This document shows, piece by piece, positions 15,255 to 23,357 of a DNA stretch of 48,918 nucleotides. The position numbers were made by a program, and so were the translations under genes. The stretch's first letter is position 1; the number at the start of each line of letters is the position of its first letter. Source of the DNA: a virus; the IMG/VR virus record IMGVR_UViG_3300036850_000045, positions 1 through 48,918 of that record, one strand, 5' to 3'. A model generated the notes under the pieces. It saw only the letters and a list, made by a program, of their open reading frames with translations. It ran no database searches and was not told where the DNA came from.

Positions 15255-15694
15255 ATAACATCCCAATTCGGGTATGTGGCCCGCGTGTGCTCATCAAGCC
15301 GGACATCGAAGAACAAAAGCCGGAACAAACGGCATCAGGCCTCTACCTCGCGAAGACACTTGAAGCCGCAGCGACGGGCGAAGATGCCCGCGAGGCGTGG
15401 TATACCGGCGTGGTGGTCGCGTTTGGCGAAGAGCGGCCCGTGTTTGATGTGCGGCCGTATGTGAAGCGTCGACTCAATGAAGCCTTGGACGCGACGTCCT
15501 ATCTCGATCTCGCGACTGATATCACCGCTCTTTACAACGACCTTGAGACGCTGCCCGCTGAGCGTGTGCGCGACGTCGCCATCGGCGATCACGTCACTTT
15601 CTCCGCGCGAGCGGGTCAAGAACTCGACATTGATGGAGACAGCTACTTGATCATGAACGAAACCGATATCCTCGGTGTACTGGAGACTGCCTAG
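15251..15694 (+). CDS. GroES-like co-chaperonin with internal insertion
   Basis: A protein of 147 residues. The N terminus IRVCGPRVLIKPDIEE and later ASGLYLAK match the first strands and mobile-loop region of GroES, and the C terminus VAIGDHVTFSARAGQELDIDGDSYLIMNETDILGVLE matches its second half. GroES is about 97 residues; the extra ~50 lie between the halves (from about 45 to 105). Phage GroES analogues such as T4 gp31 replace host GroES to fold their capsid protein, and this gene lies next to scaffold and capsid genes. Confidence 0.8.
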   Translation: MNNIPIRVCGPRVLIKPDIEEQKPEQTASGLYLAKTLEAAATGEDAREAWYTGVVVAFGEERPVFDVRPYVKRRLNEALDATSYLDLATDITALYNDLETLPAERVRDVAIGDHVTFSARAGQELDIDGDSYLIMNETDILGVLETA

Positions 15695-15696
15695 CA

Positions 15697-16491
15697 ATGG
15701 ACAGCGAAACCGTCGTAACTCCGCTCGATGCCCTCGAAGATCCGGCCGACGCGCAAACGCCCGAACCGGAACCGCCGCCACAGCAGACGCCGCCGTCGCC
15801 GCAGGACCAGCCGCCGGGCGAGGATGCGACGGGCCTTCGGGCGGCCCTCCTCGCCGAGCGTCGCCGCCGGCAAGACCTTGAGGAAGAGAATGCCTCGCTG
15901 CGACAACCGCCCCCGAAACCGCTCCCGCCCGAAGCGGAAACGGTGAATGACGACGAAGCCGAACGCTACGCGCGTCATTACGAGCTGTACACCAAAGACG
16001 GCTTGGACATCGGGCGTGCGAAACGCATCATCGCGGACAACCGTTCAGAAATGAAGCGAGTCGCGAAACAGGCGGCCGATGAAGCCGTCGGCCCAGTGCA
16101 GGAACAGACAGCCAAGAGCGGGGCGCGCGAACAGTTCGTCCGCGTCGCGATGGCCGTCGATGGTCAAGGCCAGCGCGTGCTAGACGATGACGGCGTGAAA
16201 ATCTTGGCGCAGAAGTTCGCGCAGATGCCGCCGCAGCTCGCGTCACTCCCTGAAGTCGCCGATTTGATGCTGAATGCCGCCATTGGCGAAACCGTGCGAA
16301 CCGGCAAGAAACGGGTCGCAGCGCCGAGCAAAGAGCCCGTCTTCAGCGAGTCACCGGGTGGCCAGCGCGGCACCGGCTATACGATCAGCAACATCGAAAA
16401 GAAAGTCGCAGACAGCCGCGGTATCTCCCATGGTGACTGGGAGAAAGCCGCCAAGACATATCAACCCGGTCAACCCAACCGCTTGGAGTAG
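15697..16491 (+). CDS. Probable scaffolding protein
   Basis: A protein of 264 residues with typical scaffold character: an acidic, proline-rich disordered N terminus (to about residue 45), a coiled-coil stretch (LLAERRRRQDLEEENASLRQ), a second proline-rich linker, then an acidic helical body and a basic C-terminal part. Scaffolds guide capsid assembly and are then lost. The position between portal and capsid fits. The call is by composition and order, not by homology. Confidence 0.65.
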   Translation: MDSETVVTPLDALEDPADAQTPEPEPPPQQTPPSPQDQPPGEDATGLRAALLAERRRRQDLEEENASLRQPPPKPLPPEAETVNDDEAERYARHYELYTKDGLDIGRAKRIIADNRSEMKRVAKQAADEAVGPVQEQTAKSGAREQFVRVAMAVDGQGQRVLDDDGVKILAQKFAQMPPQLASLPEVADLMLNAAIGETVRTGKKRVAAPSKEPVFSESPGGQRGTGYTISNIEKKVADSRGISHGDWEKAAKTYQPGQPNRLE

Positions 16492-16496
16492 CCCGC

Positions 16497-16712
16497 ATGC
16501 CTGCTTTGGATCTTGACAACATCTTCACGTATCACGCGCCTCGGAACGACCAACCGCAGCGCTATATCGCTTTGCGCGAAAAGGCGAAAGAACTCGCCGA
16601 TTTGATTCAACGGTCCACGCCGCCGAGCCGTGAGCAATCCGTAGCGCTCACCAACGTGCAGCAAGCCGTCATGTGGGCAAACGCTGCCATTGCAATTAAT
16701 GAGAAGGGCTAA
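16497..16712 (+). CDS. Acb2/Tad1-like cyclic-nucleotide sponge (anti-CBASS/anti-Thoeris hairpin protein)
   Basis: A two-helix protein of 71 residues. The pattern IFTYHAPRNDQPQRYIALR followed by a helix and then REQSVALTNVQQAVMWANAAIA matches the small helical-hairpin family that includes Acb2 and Tad1. Acb2 binds the cyclic di- and trinucleotide signals of CBASS, and Tad1 binds the Thoeris signal, so the phage blocks the alarm. The gene sits between scaffold and capsid, where such genes are often found. The ligand cannot be told from sequence. Confidence 0.75.
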   Translation: MPALDLDNIFTYHAPRNDQPQRYIALREKAKELADLIQRSTPPSREQSVALTNVQQAVMWANAAIAINEKG

Positions 16713-16717
16713 TCCAG

Positions 16718-17281
16718 ATGCCTCGCAAGAAGAGTGACACGACAGAGACTGAGACCCTTGACACCCCGAAGCCGCCGCGCGTGACGGTGCGCAGCCGATC
16801 AGAGATCATTGAACGCCGCCTCGCCGATCCGATGGGTGGGGGCGGTTCTCTACCGATTCCCTCGCGCCGCAAGGACCGCCAGGGCCGTCCGCTGACCATG
16901 TTCTACATCGCGAACTCCGAGATCGCGGCCGATCATGTGTGGCGCATGCGGAAAGTCTTGGGCTGGGAGTTTGCCACGCCAGAAGACATCGACGGCGCGG
17001 CCGAAGATCACGGCTTCGAAGCACGTGACGGCAGACTGGTGCGCGGGCCGAAAGGCCAGGAAGTCCTGATGAAGATGCCGAAGGCGGATTATGACGCCGT
17101 GCAGCAGGCCAAGAGCGACTGGAATCGCCGGCAAGCACTGGGGAACGAAGAGACCAAGGCCACGATTGTGGAGCGCGCGTCAGCCGAGCTCGGCGATGAA
17201 GGCGCGGACTTCCTGAACCGCTCAATCAGTAACGTCACGATCGAAGACACATACGAACGGATCCCCGTCGACGAACAGTGA
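16718..17281 (+). CDS. Head-module protein, unknown
   Basis: A protein of 187 residues. It has a basic disordered N terminus, a central part with a small sheet (LTMFYIANSEIAADHVWRMRK), and an acidic C terminus. It is flanked by the anti-defence gene and a winged-helix gene, upstream of capsid. It may be a minor head or assembly protein; no motif recognised. Confidence 0.55.
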   Translation: MPRKKSDTTETETLDTPKPPRVTVRSRSEIIERRLADPMGGGGSLPIPSRRKDRQGRPLTMFYIANSEIAADHVWRMRKVLGWEFATPEDIDGAAEDHGFEARDGRLVRGPKGQEVLMKMPKADYDAVQQAKSDWNRRQALGNEETKATIVERASAELGDEGADFLNRSISNVTIEDTYERIPVDEQ

Positions 17282-17478
17282 CACCCGCTGATCTGGAAGT
17301 GCTGCGCGCGATTACCGATCAGGAGGGCGTCAGCGTGACACAGATGTGCGCCAGGCTCGGGCGCTCTCGGGCCGCGATGCGGCGGCATCTTGCGCGGCTC
17401 GTCGCGGCCGGCGTCTTGAGAAGCCAACCGCGGGGGCTCGTCAAAGGCGCACGCGTCCTCTATCGTCGTGCGCAATAG
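17278..17478 (+). CDS. Winged helix-turn-helix regulator
   Basis: A protein of 66 residues. LEVLRAITDQEGVSVTQMCARLGRSRAAMRRHLARLVAAGVL is a classic winged HTH with recognition helix near residues 28-41, followed by a wing (LVKGARVLYRR). GTG start overlaps the previous stop. It lies immediately before the 368-bp non-coding gap holding the second direct-repeat array and a promoter, so local control of capsid expression is possible. Confidence 0.7.
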   Translation: MTPADLEVLRAITDQEGVSVTQMCARLGRSRAAMRRHLARLVAAGVLRSQPRGLVKGARVLYRRAQ

Positions 17479-17569
17479 GCGTCATTGACCGTCACATCAA
17501 GCACGGCCAGGGCGACGAGCAGAAGAGCCATCAGGAGCATATCTCTGTCTCTCGCAAGCCGTGTTCCGT

Positions 17570-17609
17570 CAGACATCGACAGACATCCGCCAACATCCAC
17601 AGACATGAC
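17570..17609 (+). promoter_or_regulatory. Helically phased direct-repeat array B (four 10-bp units)
   Basis: Units start at 17570, 17580, 17590 and 17600: cagacatcga, cagacatccg, ccaacatcca, cagacatgac. It has the same consensus and phase as array A at 9111. It ends 3 bp before a -35-like TTGTCA, a position typical of an activator contacting RNA polymerase. Confidence 0.78.
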
Positions 17610-17612
17610 CCC

Positions 17613-17640
17613 TTGTCAGTGGGTCGATGCGTGGTAATCT
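17613..17640 (+). promoter_or_regulatory. Candidate late promoter for the capsid operon
   Basis: TTGTCA (17613-17618), a 16-bp spacer and TAATCT (17635-17640) make a moderate sigma-70-type promoter with a start near 17647. The AATCTGCG at its -10 is shared with the region after array A (9167-9174), in the same decamer phase but one unit closer there. Confidence 0.55.
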
Positions 17641-17846
17641 GCGAATACTCATTCGTCTCGTGAGTGGTGCCGCCTACCCAAGGGTGTAGCAGAGAGACGC
17701 ATCGTCCGCCCTCACGTCATAGAGGGTAGCGGGCCGCCGCCGCAGTCAGCCATTCGGGCGCGGGATCGTCGCGTCACGGTTCGGAACCAGACGAAGTCCC
17801 GCGTACACCTTCCCGAACCACAACCTAGTTCTATAGGTGTGGATGC

Positions 17847-18443
17847 ATGGCTGATTGGACCAATACCACAAACAGCTACTTCCGCCCGTACCGGCATCCG
17901 CTCGGCTCGCCGCCGATTCGCTACTTTGAGGAATCGACCTGCGCAGCCACGGCGGTCATCCGCTACGGCGACGTAGTCTCCTTCGATACGGTGGTGGCAA
18001 CCGCTGGACATCGGATTCTCCGCGCGCCGTCGAGTGGCGGCACAGGCACCAACCTCCTGCAAGTCGGCATCACGTCACTACTCGGCGTCTGCGGTGAGAA
18101 CAGCACGTCTGATGGCTCGACCACTGGCCTGACCAATGGCACGGTCGTCGGCCCGCAGAGGGTCAATCGCAAGCTGGGCGTGTGGCTGGCGGACGAAAAC
18201 ACGGAGTTCATCGGCTTCATGTCGACGCAGGGCGGCAACAACTTGGCCGCGTCGACGCTGATCGGGCTCACCAAGGCGGTCATCTATGACCGCACGCTGA
18301 ATCGGTTCCTGATCGACTCGACCAATTCGACCGCTGCCCTGGCTGCCGTCAAGATCACGGACATTCCGTCCGAGTCGATCAACGACACCAACGGGCCGGT
18401 CATCTTCAAATTCCTGTCGTCCAATGTGGCGACGGGCGTGTAG
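17847..18443 (+). CDS. Probable head decoration or capsid-associated protein
   Basis: A protein of 198 residues, beta-rich with many Ser, Thr, Gly and Asn, and no cysteine-rich or catalytic motif. It lies directly upstream of the major capsid gene, separated by 15 bp, where gpT-type phages often carry a cement protein. The call rests on position and composition. Confidence 0.6.
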   Translation: MADWTNTTNSYFRPYRHPLGSPPIRYFEESTCAATAVIRYGDVVSFDTVVATAGHRILRAPSSGGTGTNLLQVGITSLLGVCGENSTSDGSTTGLTNGTVVGPQRVNRKLGVWLADENTEFIGFMSTQGGNNLAASTLIGLTKAVIYDRTLNRFLIDSTNSTAALAAVKITDIPSESINDTNGPVIFKFLSSNVATGV

Positions 18444-18458
18444 TGGAGGGTGTGACAC

Positions 18459-19379
18459 ATGGCTCAATCACGCGGCACATTCTCTGAACTCCACGACAAT
18501 CTCGACCGCACCGTCTATACCTTGCTGAGCAAGGAGTGGAAGGAGCGGAAAAAGATCTGGACACAGGTCTATGACCAGAAGACCAGCAAGAAGCGATCAG
18601 AACAGGTGATGACCGTCACGGGCGTCGGCGACATTCCGGAAAAGCCGGAAGGGCAGCCGTTCACCAGTGACATCATCCGGAAGGGCTACGAACGCGAGTT
18701 CCTCCATACCGAGTTCGGCAACATGTTTGAGGTGACCCAAACGGCCCTCGAAGATGACCGGACGGACGTGTTGGCGGGGCACGCGAAGTGGTTCATGTTC
18801 GCGGCACGTGTCGTCCAGGAGAAGCGCGCACATCTCCTGTTCAACAACGGATTCACGTCGGAAACCTCGCCTGATGGCGCGTCGATTTTCAACACGGCGC
18901 ACAACCTCAAGGGAGGCGGCACGGCGCGCAATCGGCCAGCGACGGACGCAAATCTCTCATGGAGCTCGTTGCAGACAGCGCTGATTGACTGGCACACGGA
19001 TCAGAAGTTCGAAGCCGGTCAGTTCATCATGCCGACCGAGAACCTGCTGCTGTTCGTCCCGCCGGCCCTCATGTTGACGGCCGATCGGATCGTGAACAGC
19101 AAGCAGCTCCCAGGCTCGGCGGACAACGATCGCAACTCCATCAATGCGCTCTACAACATCAAGGTGTTGTCGAGCCCCTATCTCACGGATTCGAACAACT
19201 GGTTCTTGCTGAGCGATCAGAAGGACGAGCACGGGTTCTGCAGCTACACGCGTGTGGCGATGACCATGCTCGACCCGATGACGAACTCGCGCACGCGGAA
19301 CCGGGAGTATCCGATCCGGTGGCGGCAGTCGTGGGGCTCGCGGTGGTGGCAGGGGGCGTACGGCGTCGCACCGGCGTAA
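18459..19379 (+). CDS. Major capsid protein (Mu gpT-like, HK97 fold)
   Basis: A protein of 306 residues. A helical N-arm (ELHDNLDRTVYTLLSKEWKE) leads into a body containing DGASIFNTAHNLKGGG, similar to the D-G-x-x-L-F-x-x-x-H segment of Mu gpT-like head subunits, and an aromatic C terminus (YPIRWRQSWGSRWWQGAYG). The length is close to the gpT family (~300). It stands after portal, co-chaperonin and scaffold, and is followed by a strong inverted repeat that may limit read-through. Confidence 0.82.
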   Translation: MAQSRGTFSELHDNLDRTVYTLLSKEWKERKKIWTQVYDQKTSKKRSEQVMTVTGVGDIPEKPEGQPFTSDIIRKGYEREFLHTEFGNMFEVTQTALEDDRTDVLAGHAKWFMFAARVVQEKRAHLLFNNGFTSETSPDGASIFNTAHNLKGGGTARNRPATDANLSWSSLQTALIDWHTDQKFEAGQFIMPTENLLLFVPPALMLTADRIVNSKQLPGSADNDRNSINALYNIKVLSSPYLTDSNNWFLLSDQKDEHGFCSYTRVAMTMLDPMTNSRTRNREYPIRWRQSWGSRWWQGAYGVAPA

Positions 19380-19402
19380 GAGTAAAGGCGCGGCATATGT
19401 GA

Positions 19403-19460
19403 CGGATCGGTCTGGCGCCTCCGCGCGGCGCTGATCTCGGAGAGGGATTAGACCGATCCG
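19403..19460 (+). terminator. Long inverted repeat after the capsid gene (terminator or processing signal)
   Basis: CGGATCGGTCT (19403-19413) pairs perfectly with AGACCGATCCG (19450-19460); the 36-nt interior contains a further GC-rich hairpin (ggcgcc...ggcgc). It is followed by ctttctct rather than a clean U run, so it may be an mRNA stabiliser or attenuator as well as a terminator. It fills the gap between capsid and the first tail gene. Confidence 0.6.
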
Positions 19461-19481
19461 CTTTCTCTCCAATGGTGAGGC

Positions 19482-19985
19482 ATGGACACACGTAGTACAG
19501 CCGCTGGCGGCTATACCCATTTTCTCGGCGATGTCTGGTCGGGCGTCGGCAGTTCACACGGGGTTGCGCTGCAGGCCGGAAGTACCGGCGGGATCGTGCA
19601 GGCGGTCGGAGACGATGCAAACGTCGCGCTCAACCTGCTGCCGAAGGGCTCCGGCCCGCTGATCCTCGGCAGTTCGGGCACGCCGGTCTTTACTGGCGGC
19701 AGCACGACCCCGTTCTCGGGCTACATTCGCCTGTCGACGGATATCACGACGCCGACGATCGCGAGCACGGATGTTGGCTCGACCTATTCAACGGTCACGG
19801 TCCCAGGCGGCAACTCCAGTCATTTCGTGGTCATCAACTCGCGCAATCTCTCGACAGCCTACGCGCTCGGTGAGGCGGCATTCGGTAGCACTGCAAACGA
19901 GTTGAACATCAAGTTCGTGAAAGCGTCGACCGTGGCCGGCGCTGGCTCGACCTTCACGATCAACATCCTCGTGTATAGGTTTTAG
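19482..19985 (+). CDS. Beta-rich virion protein, unknown
   Basis: A protein of 167 residues, rich in Gly, Ser and Thr with alternating hydrophobic strands and few charged residues, as in phage decoration or tail-spike domains. First gene after the capsid terminator-like structure. No homologue recognised. Confidence 0.55.
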   Translation: MDTRSTAAGGYTHFLGDVWSGVGSSHGVALQAGSTGGIVQAVGDDANVALNLLPKGSGPLILGSSGTPVFTGGSTTPFSGYIRLSTDITTPTIASTDVGSTYSTVTVPGGNSSHFVVINSRNLSTAYALGEAAFGSTANELNIKFVKASTVAGAGSTFTINILVYRF

Positions 19986-19988
19986 CTG

Positions 19989-20300
19989 ATGCCTGTCTCT
20001 GAAATCGATCAGACGTGGGTGAGTTCGGGCGGCACCGGCGGCATGACGGCGGTGCCGATCTATAACTCCGTGATCGAGTGGGCCTTCTACATCGAGAAGG
20101 ACAACTCCACAATCACGGCGTCACTCCAGAGTGCGCAGAACTCGACGGGGCCGTGGGTCACAGAAGGGTCGACCACCACGAATAGCACGGCGGCAGAACA
20201 GTTCGTGTTTCGAGGCGATGGCGCGATGCCGTGGGTGCGCCCCTTCATCACGGCACGGACGAATACCAATACCATCAACTTTCGCCTCATCGGAGCGTAG
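19989..20300 (+). CDS. Virion-module protein, unknown
   Basis: A protein of 103 residues forming a likely beta sandwich (IEWAFYIEKDNSTITASLQSA, PWVRPFITARTNTNTINFRL). It lies in a run of tightly spaced structural genes (3-bp gaps on both sides). Possibly a small connector or decoration protein. Confidence 0.55.
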   Translation: MPVSEIDQTWVSSGGTGGMTAVPIYNSVIEWAFYIEKDNSTITASLQSAQNSTGPWVTEGSTTTNSTAAEQFVFRGDGAMPWVRPFITARTNTNTINFRLIGA

Positions 20301-20303
20301 CGC

Positions 20304-20681
20304 ATGGCGGAGCCGGTCTTCCTTCTCCAGATCGTGGATCGGGACGGCCAGGTCGTCCGGCTCGCCGCTGGCGGGAAACTAGAACTCGATCTCGTTGAGA
20401 CGATCGTCTCTCCAGCGATCGCGCACGCGATTGGCGAGTTGTGGAGCGGACCAGAGGCCAGACAGCGGTTCCTGGACGCCATCTCAGAGCGTCTCGCCGA
20501 AAAGCCGATTGGTGTGTTTCGCACCAAAGCCCAAGTCTTACGCGCCGTCCACGAGGCGCTGGTCGAGACGCTGGCGAGTTACGGGATTGATCCCGTCGCG
20601 CAGAGCATGACGCATCTCTTAACACAGTCGTTGCAGACCGCGCTCAGGCAACTGAAACGCGCGTCACGGGCGGCGGTTTAG
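20304..20681 (+). CDS. Virion-module protein, unknown
   Basis: A protein of 125 residues: a short N-terminal beta segment (VFLLQIVDRDGQVVRL) then a long helical body ending in a basic tail. Such a layout suits a connector or chaperone in tail assembly. No recognisable family. Confidence 0.5.
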   Translation: MAEPVFLLQIVDRDGQVVRLAAGGKLELDLVETIVSPAIAHAIGELWSGPEARQRFLDAISERLAEKPIGVFRTKAQVLRAVHEALVETLASYGIDPVAQSMTHLLTQSLQTALRQLKRASRAAV

Positions 20682-20682
20682 C

Positions 20683-21855
20683 GTGCTGAACCACGGACCG
20701 CAGGTCGGGTACAACTACGTCTACAACGACGTCACCCTGAAGTGGGACGCGATGGCGCAGCCATCGACTGCCGCGGGCGGGGCGGGGTCGACGCAAGTCA
20801 TTGCGCGGCCGGGTGATACCAGTTGGGCCTCGTCGGCGGGTTTCCATTTCAACAGCAGCGGCGATCTTTTGACAGCTGGCAGCGGCGGCAGTGGATCCAC
20901 GCAGGTCTCGATCGCGGACATCCTGACAAAAGCTAGCGGGACGTCCGTCATGGATTCGACACAGAACTCCATCGGCGTGACGATCCGCGAAGGCTCGGCG
21001 GCAGGCTCAACCCAGGTCAGTATCAGCAGCGGCATGGTGCAGGCGCAGCCGAGGAGCGATAGCGGCGTCAGTCTGTCCACGGATGCGACCCCAGCGAGCA
21101 CGCGACAAGGCCTCGTTGTGCGGCAGGTGGATTACAGCACGATCATGACCGTCTCGACGGGTCATGTCACGGTCGATACCGGCTCCATCAGCGTCAGTAA
21201 CTTCTCGACACAGATGGCGGTCAGTTCGGTGGCTGGCGAGGTGTTCATCAAGCCGGTGGCGGGCTCCACGTTCAGTGTCCGTCCGCTGCAGTCCAGCGCG
21301 GCCGACCTCCAGATGACCGCCACGCCGGTCGCTGGCAGTACTTGGAACGTACGACCGCTGCAATCGTCAGCGGCGGATCTGCAGATGACCGCCTCGCAGA
21401 ACTCCACGGCCACATGGTCCATCCTCTCGCGGCTCACGACGTCCTCGGGCGGTGCACTCGAAGGCTCGACCACGCAGCCCGGCGGGGCAGTCCTCGGGTT
21501 CCATGTGCGGACAGTGTTCCCCTCGCTGCAATCGACGGGGCGCAGCACGACCGGAAACGGCTCGACGCGTGAGACCTTTGTCTCTTCCGCGGCGGGCGCG
21601 CGCGTCAAGGTCTATGCCTACTCGATCACGAGCACCGCACAGGCCGTGAATCAAGTCGGGTGGTTCTCCTCGAACGCCAACCTGCTCTGGCCGATTGTGA
21701 TGCAGTCGTTTTCGAGCGGCATTACCGGCGCGAATTTGGCCGTGTCGCCGCCGGCGTGGTTGTTTGCGACGGACGCGGCGAATGCGTTGACGTTCGGCAT
21801 TACGGGCACGACGGGCACCTACAACGTCGGCGTCTCGTGGTTTACGGATACGTAA
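20683..21855 (+). CDS. Ser/Thr-rich fibre-like structural protein with internal repeats
   Basis: A protein of 390 residues, very rich in Ser, Thr, Ala and Gly. Two tandem copies of a ~24-residue unit occur near residues 195-242: VAGSTxxVRPLQSSAADLQM twice. There are several GSTQV(S/I) short repeats in the first third. Repetitive beta-rich proteins of this kind form fibres, spikes or adhesins. The C-terminal 120 residues are less repetitive and could be a globular tip. GTG start 1 bp after the preceding stop. Confidence 0.6.
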   Translation: MLNHGPQVGYNYVYNDVTLKWDAMAQPSTAAGGAGSTQVIARPGDTSWASSAGFHFNSSGDLLTAGSGGSGSTQVSIADILTKASGTSVMDSTQNSIGVTIREGSAAGSTQVSISSGMVQAQPRSDSGVSLSTDATPASTRQGLVVRQVDYSTIMTVSTGHVTVDTGSISVSNFSTQMAVSSVAGEVFIKPVAGSTFSVRPLQSSAADLQMTATPVAGSTWNVRPLQSSAADLQMTASQNSTATWSILSRLTTSSGGALEGSTTQPGGAVLGFHVRTVFPSLQSTGRSTTGNGSTRETFVSSAAGARVKVYAYSITSTAQAVNQVGWFSSNANLLWPIVMQSFSSGITGANLAVSPPAWLFATDAANALTFGITGTTGTYNVGVSWFTDT

Positions 21856-22566
21856 ATGGCGATGACCTTCGATGTGTCAACCGGGCTACTCTCCTCGGCG
21901 GCGAATCCGTCATTCACGCATCCTAGCACTGCGTCCGCGCCCGCTGCCGTCGTCGTCACGGCGGTCAAGAACCTGACGAGTTCCACGAATCTGACCGACA
22001 TCAGCGCCATAACCTACGGCGGCGTCTCATTGCTGAAGAAGTCCGTTGCAGTCGATAGCGCTGGCGAATTAGGTGTTGCAGAAATCTGGACGCTGACGAA
22101 CACGGGCGGCGCGATTCCGACCGGATCACAAACAGTCGCGGTCACGAAGGCCACGACGACGGCGATTCAGTACTGCTCCATCACGGTCGCGGCCAGTACG
22201 GGCAACATCACGATCTTCTCGACACTGCGCGGTGCAGAGAATCAGAACAGCTCCGCCTGTGAACTGACGGCGACAAAGGGCGGCCAATTGGGCCTGACCA
22301 TCGGTGGGGCGTTCAGTGGCGTGGGAGCGACGAACGAATCCACGTTTAACGTGAACGTCACGCGCGTGCTCGATCGGGACTTCGGCGCACAGTGCGGCTT
22401 TTTTGGCCGTGAATCGTCGCCGTCCAGCGCGTCGTTGACGTTCGGCTGGCGCCAAACTGCAGACGATTGGGCGCTTGTCGCAGTGGTGCTGCAGGAAGAA
22501 GCCGGAGGCGGAGCCCCCGCAGCGCTGTTGCAGCCCTTCTCCTTCGGCTTGATGGGGTGTCAATGA
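21856..22566 (+). CDS. Beta-rich surface or tail protein
   Basis: A protein of 236 residues, almost all beta, containing TGSQTVAVTKATTTAIQYCSITVAA and a late ADDWALVAVVLQEE. It resembles secreted or surface beta-sandwich repeats often attached to phage tails. It overlaps the next gene by ATGA. The call is by composition only. Confidence 0.55.
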   Translation: MAMTFDVSTGLLSSAANPSFTHPSTASAPAAVVVTAVKNLTSSTNLTDISAITYGGVSLLKKSVAVDSAGELGVAEIWTLTNTGGAIPTGSQTVAVTKATTTAIQYCSITVAASTGNITIFSTLRGAENQNSSACELTATKGGQLGLTIGGAFSGVGATNESTFNVNVTRVLDRDFGAQCGFFGRESSPSSASLTFGWRQTADDWALVAVVLQEEAGGGAPAALLQPFSFGLMGCQ

Positions 22567-23351
22567 ACTTCGGGGCGATGTGGTCCTCGGCGCTGACGCA
22601 GGAATTAGGTACTGCGGATAGCACGCGACTGTTCACCGACGCGCGCCGGCAGCAAGCCGTCAACAACGGCCTGTTGGTCTTTGCCGATCTCACGGAATGC
22701 TCGATGCGGCAGAGCACGATCGTGAGTTCCCACGGGACGCGGGAATATAACCTGATGTCCACCGTGAACGTCCCCGGCGGGGACTTCCTCCGCTTGAGCA
22801 AGCAGAGCCCAGAGTATCAGTTCACGAACGACACCGGCATCGTGCAGTACGTCAGCGGCGAGGACTTCCCGCGTCGAGACATCAACTGGCTGAATCAGTA
22901 TCAACCGGGCTGGCGCAACTCCACGGGTGGCACGCCGAGCGCCTATTACCTCCGTGCGGACGGGGGCGCCCATTACTTCGGGTTCGATACGCCGCCAGAG
23001 ATTGACTCGAGCGAAAGCGCGAAGGTGTTGCTGCCATACGTCGCGAAGCCCGCGACGATGAGTAACAGCACGGATATCCCGTTCACGTTCGGCTCGACGT
23101 GGCGCACAGACTTGGAGCCCTACCACCAAGCGGCGGTGCATTACGCGGCCTATGAACTGGAGAAGCTCCGAGTCAATGAGCCTGCGGCGCAATCACAGTG
23201 GCAGCTCTTTACAGCCTACGTCGAACGTTATTTACGAACGACTCGCCACAAGGGTGGACAACAGATGCGCTCGGCGCGGAACTATTTCAGCGAGGCTCGT
23301 TCGCGCCGGTGGAATACCAGCGACGCAGCGATCTCGGATCCTTGGAGCTAG
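22563..23351 (+). CDS. Probable head-tail adaptor protein
   Basis: A protein of 262 residues. The N-terminal helical part (FTDARRQQAVNNGLLVFADLTE) followed by a beta part (REYNLMSTVNVPGGDFLRLSK) and a C-terminal helical bundle (YHQAAVHYAAYELEKLR...) matches the general layout of short-tailed phage adaptor proteins that attach under the portal. The ATG at 22563 is coupled to the upstream stop. Confidence 0.6.
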   Translation: MNFGAMWSSALTQELGTADSTRLFTDARRQQAVNNGLLVFADLTECSMRQSTIVSSHGTREYNLMSTVNVPGGDFLRLSKQSPEYQFTNDTGIVQYVSGEDFPRRDINWLNQYQPGWRNSTGGTPSAYYLRADGGAHYFGFDTPPEIDSSESAKVLLPYVAKPATMSNSTDIPFTFGSTWRTDLEPYHQAAVHYAAYELEKLRVNEPAAQSQWQLFTAYVERYLRTTRHKGGQQMRSARNYFSEARSRRWNTSDAAISDPWS

Positions 23352-23357
23352 TCGGCG

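Larger units (their letters stand above)
17479..17846. other. 368-bp non-coding region before the capsid genes
   Basis: The longest gap without a convincing gene. It holds direct-repeat array B (17570-17609), a promoter-like pair just after it (17613-17640), and a leader of about 200 nt with inverted repeats: GGTTCGGAACC at 17779-17789, a 5-1-5 palindrome, and its partner CCGAACC at 17813-17819. A hydrophobic minus-strand frame of 26 codons at 17460-17540 was not accepted. Confidence 0.7.

Noticed and set aside
17460-17540. Minus-strand 26-codon hydrophobic ORF overlapping the winged-helix gene end
   Set aside because: It has a purine-rich upstream sequence and a membrane-like product, but no promoter, and very short frames of this type occur by chance.
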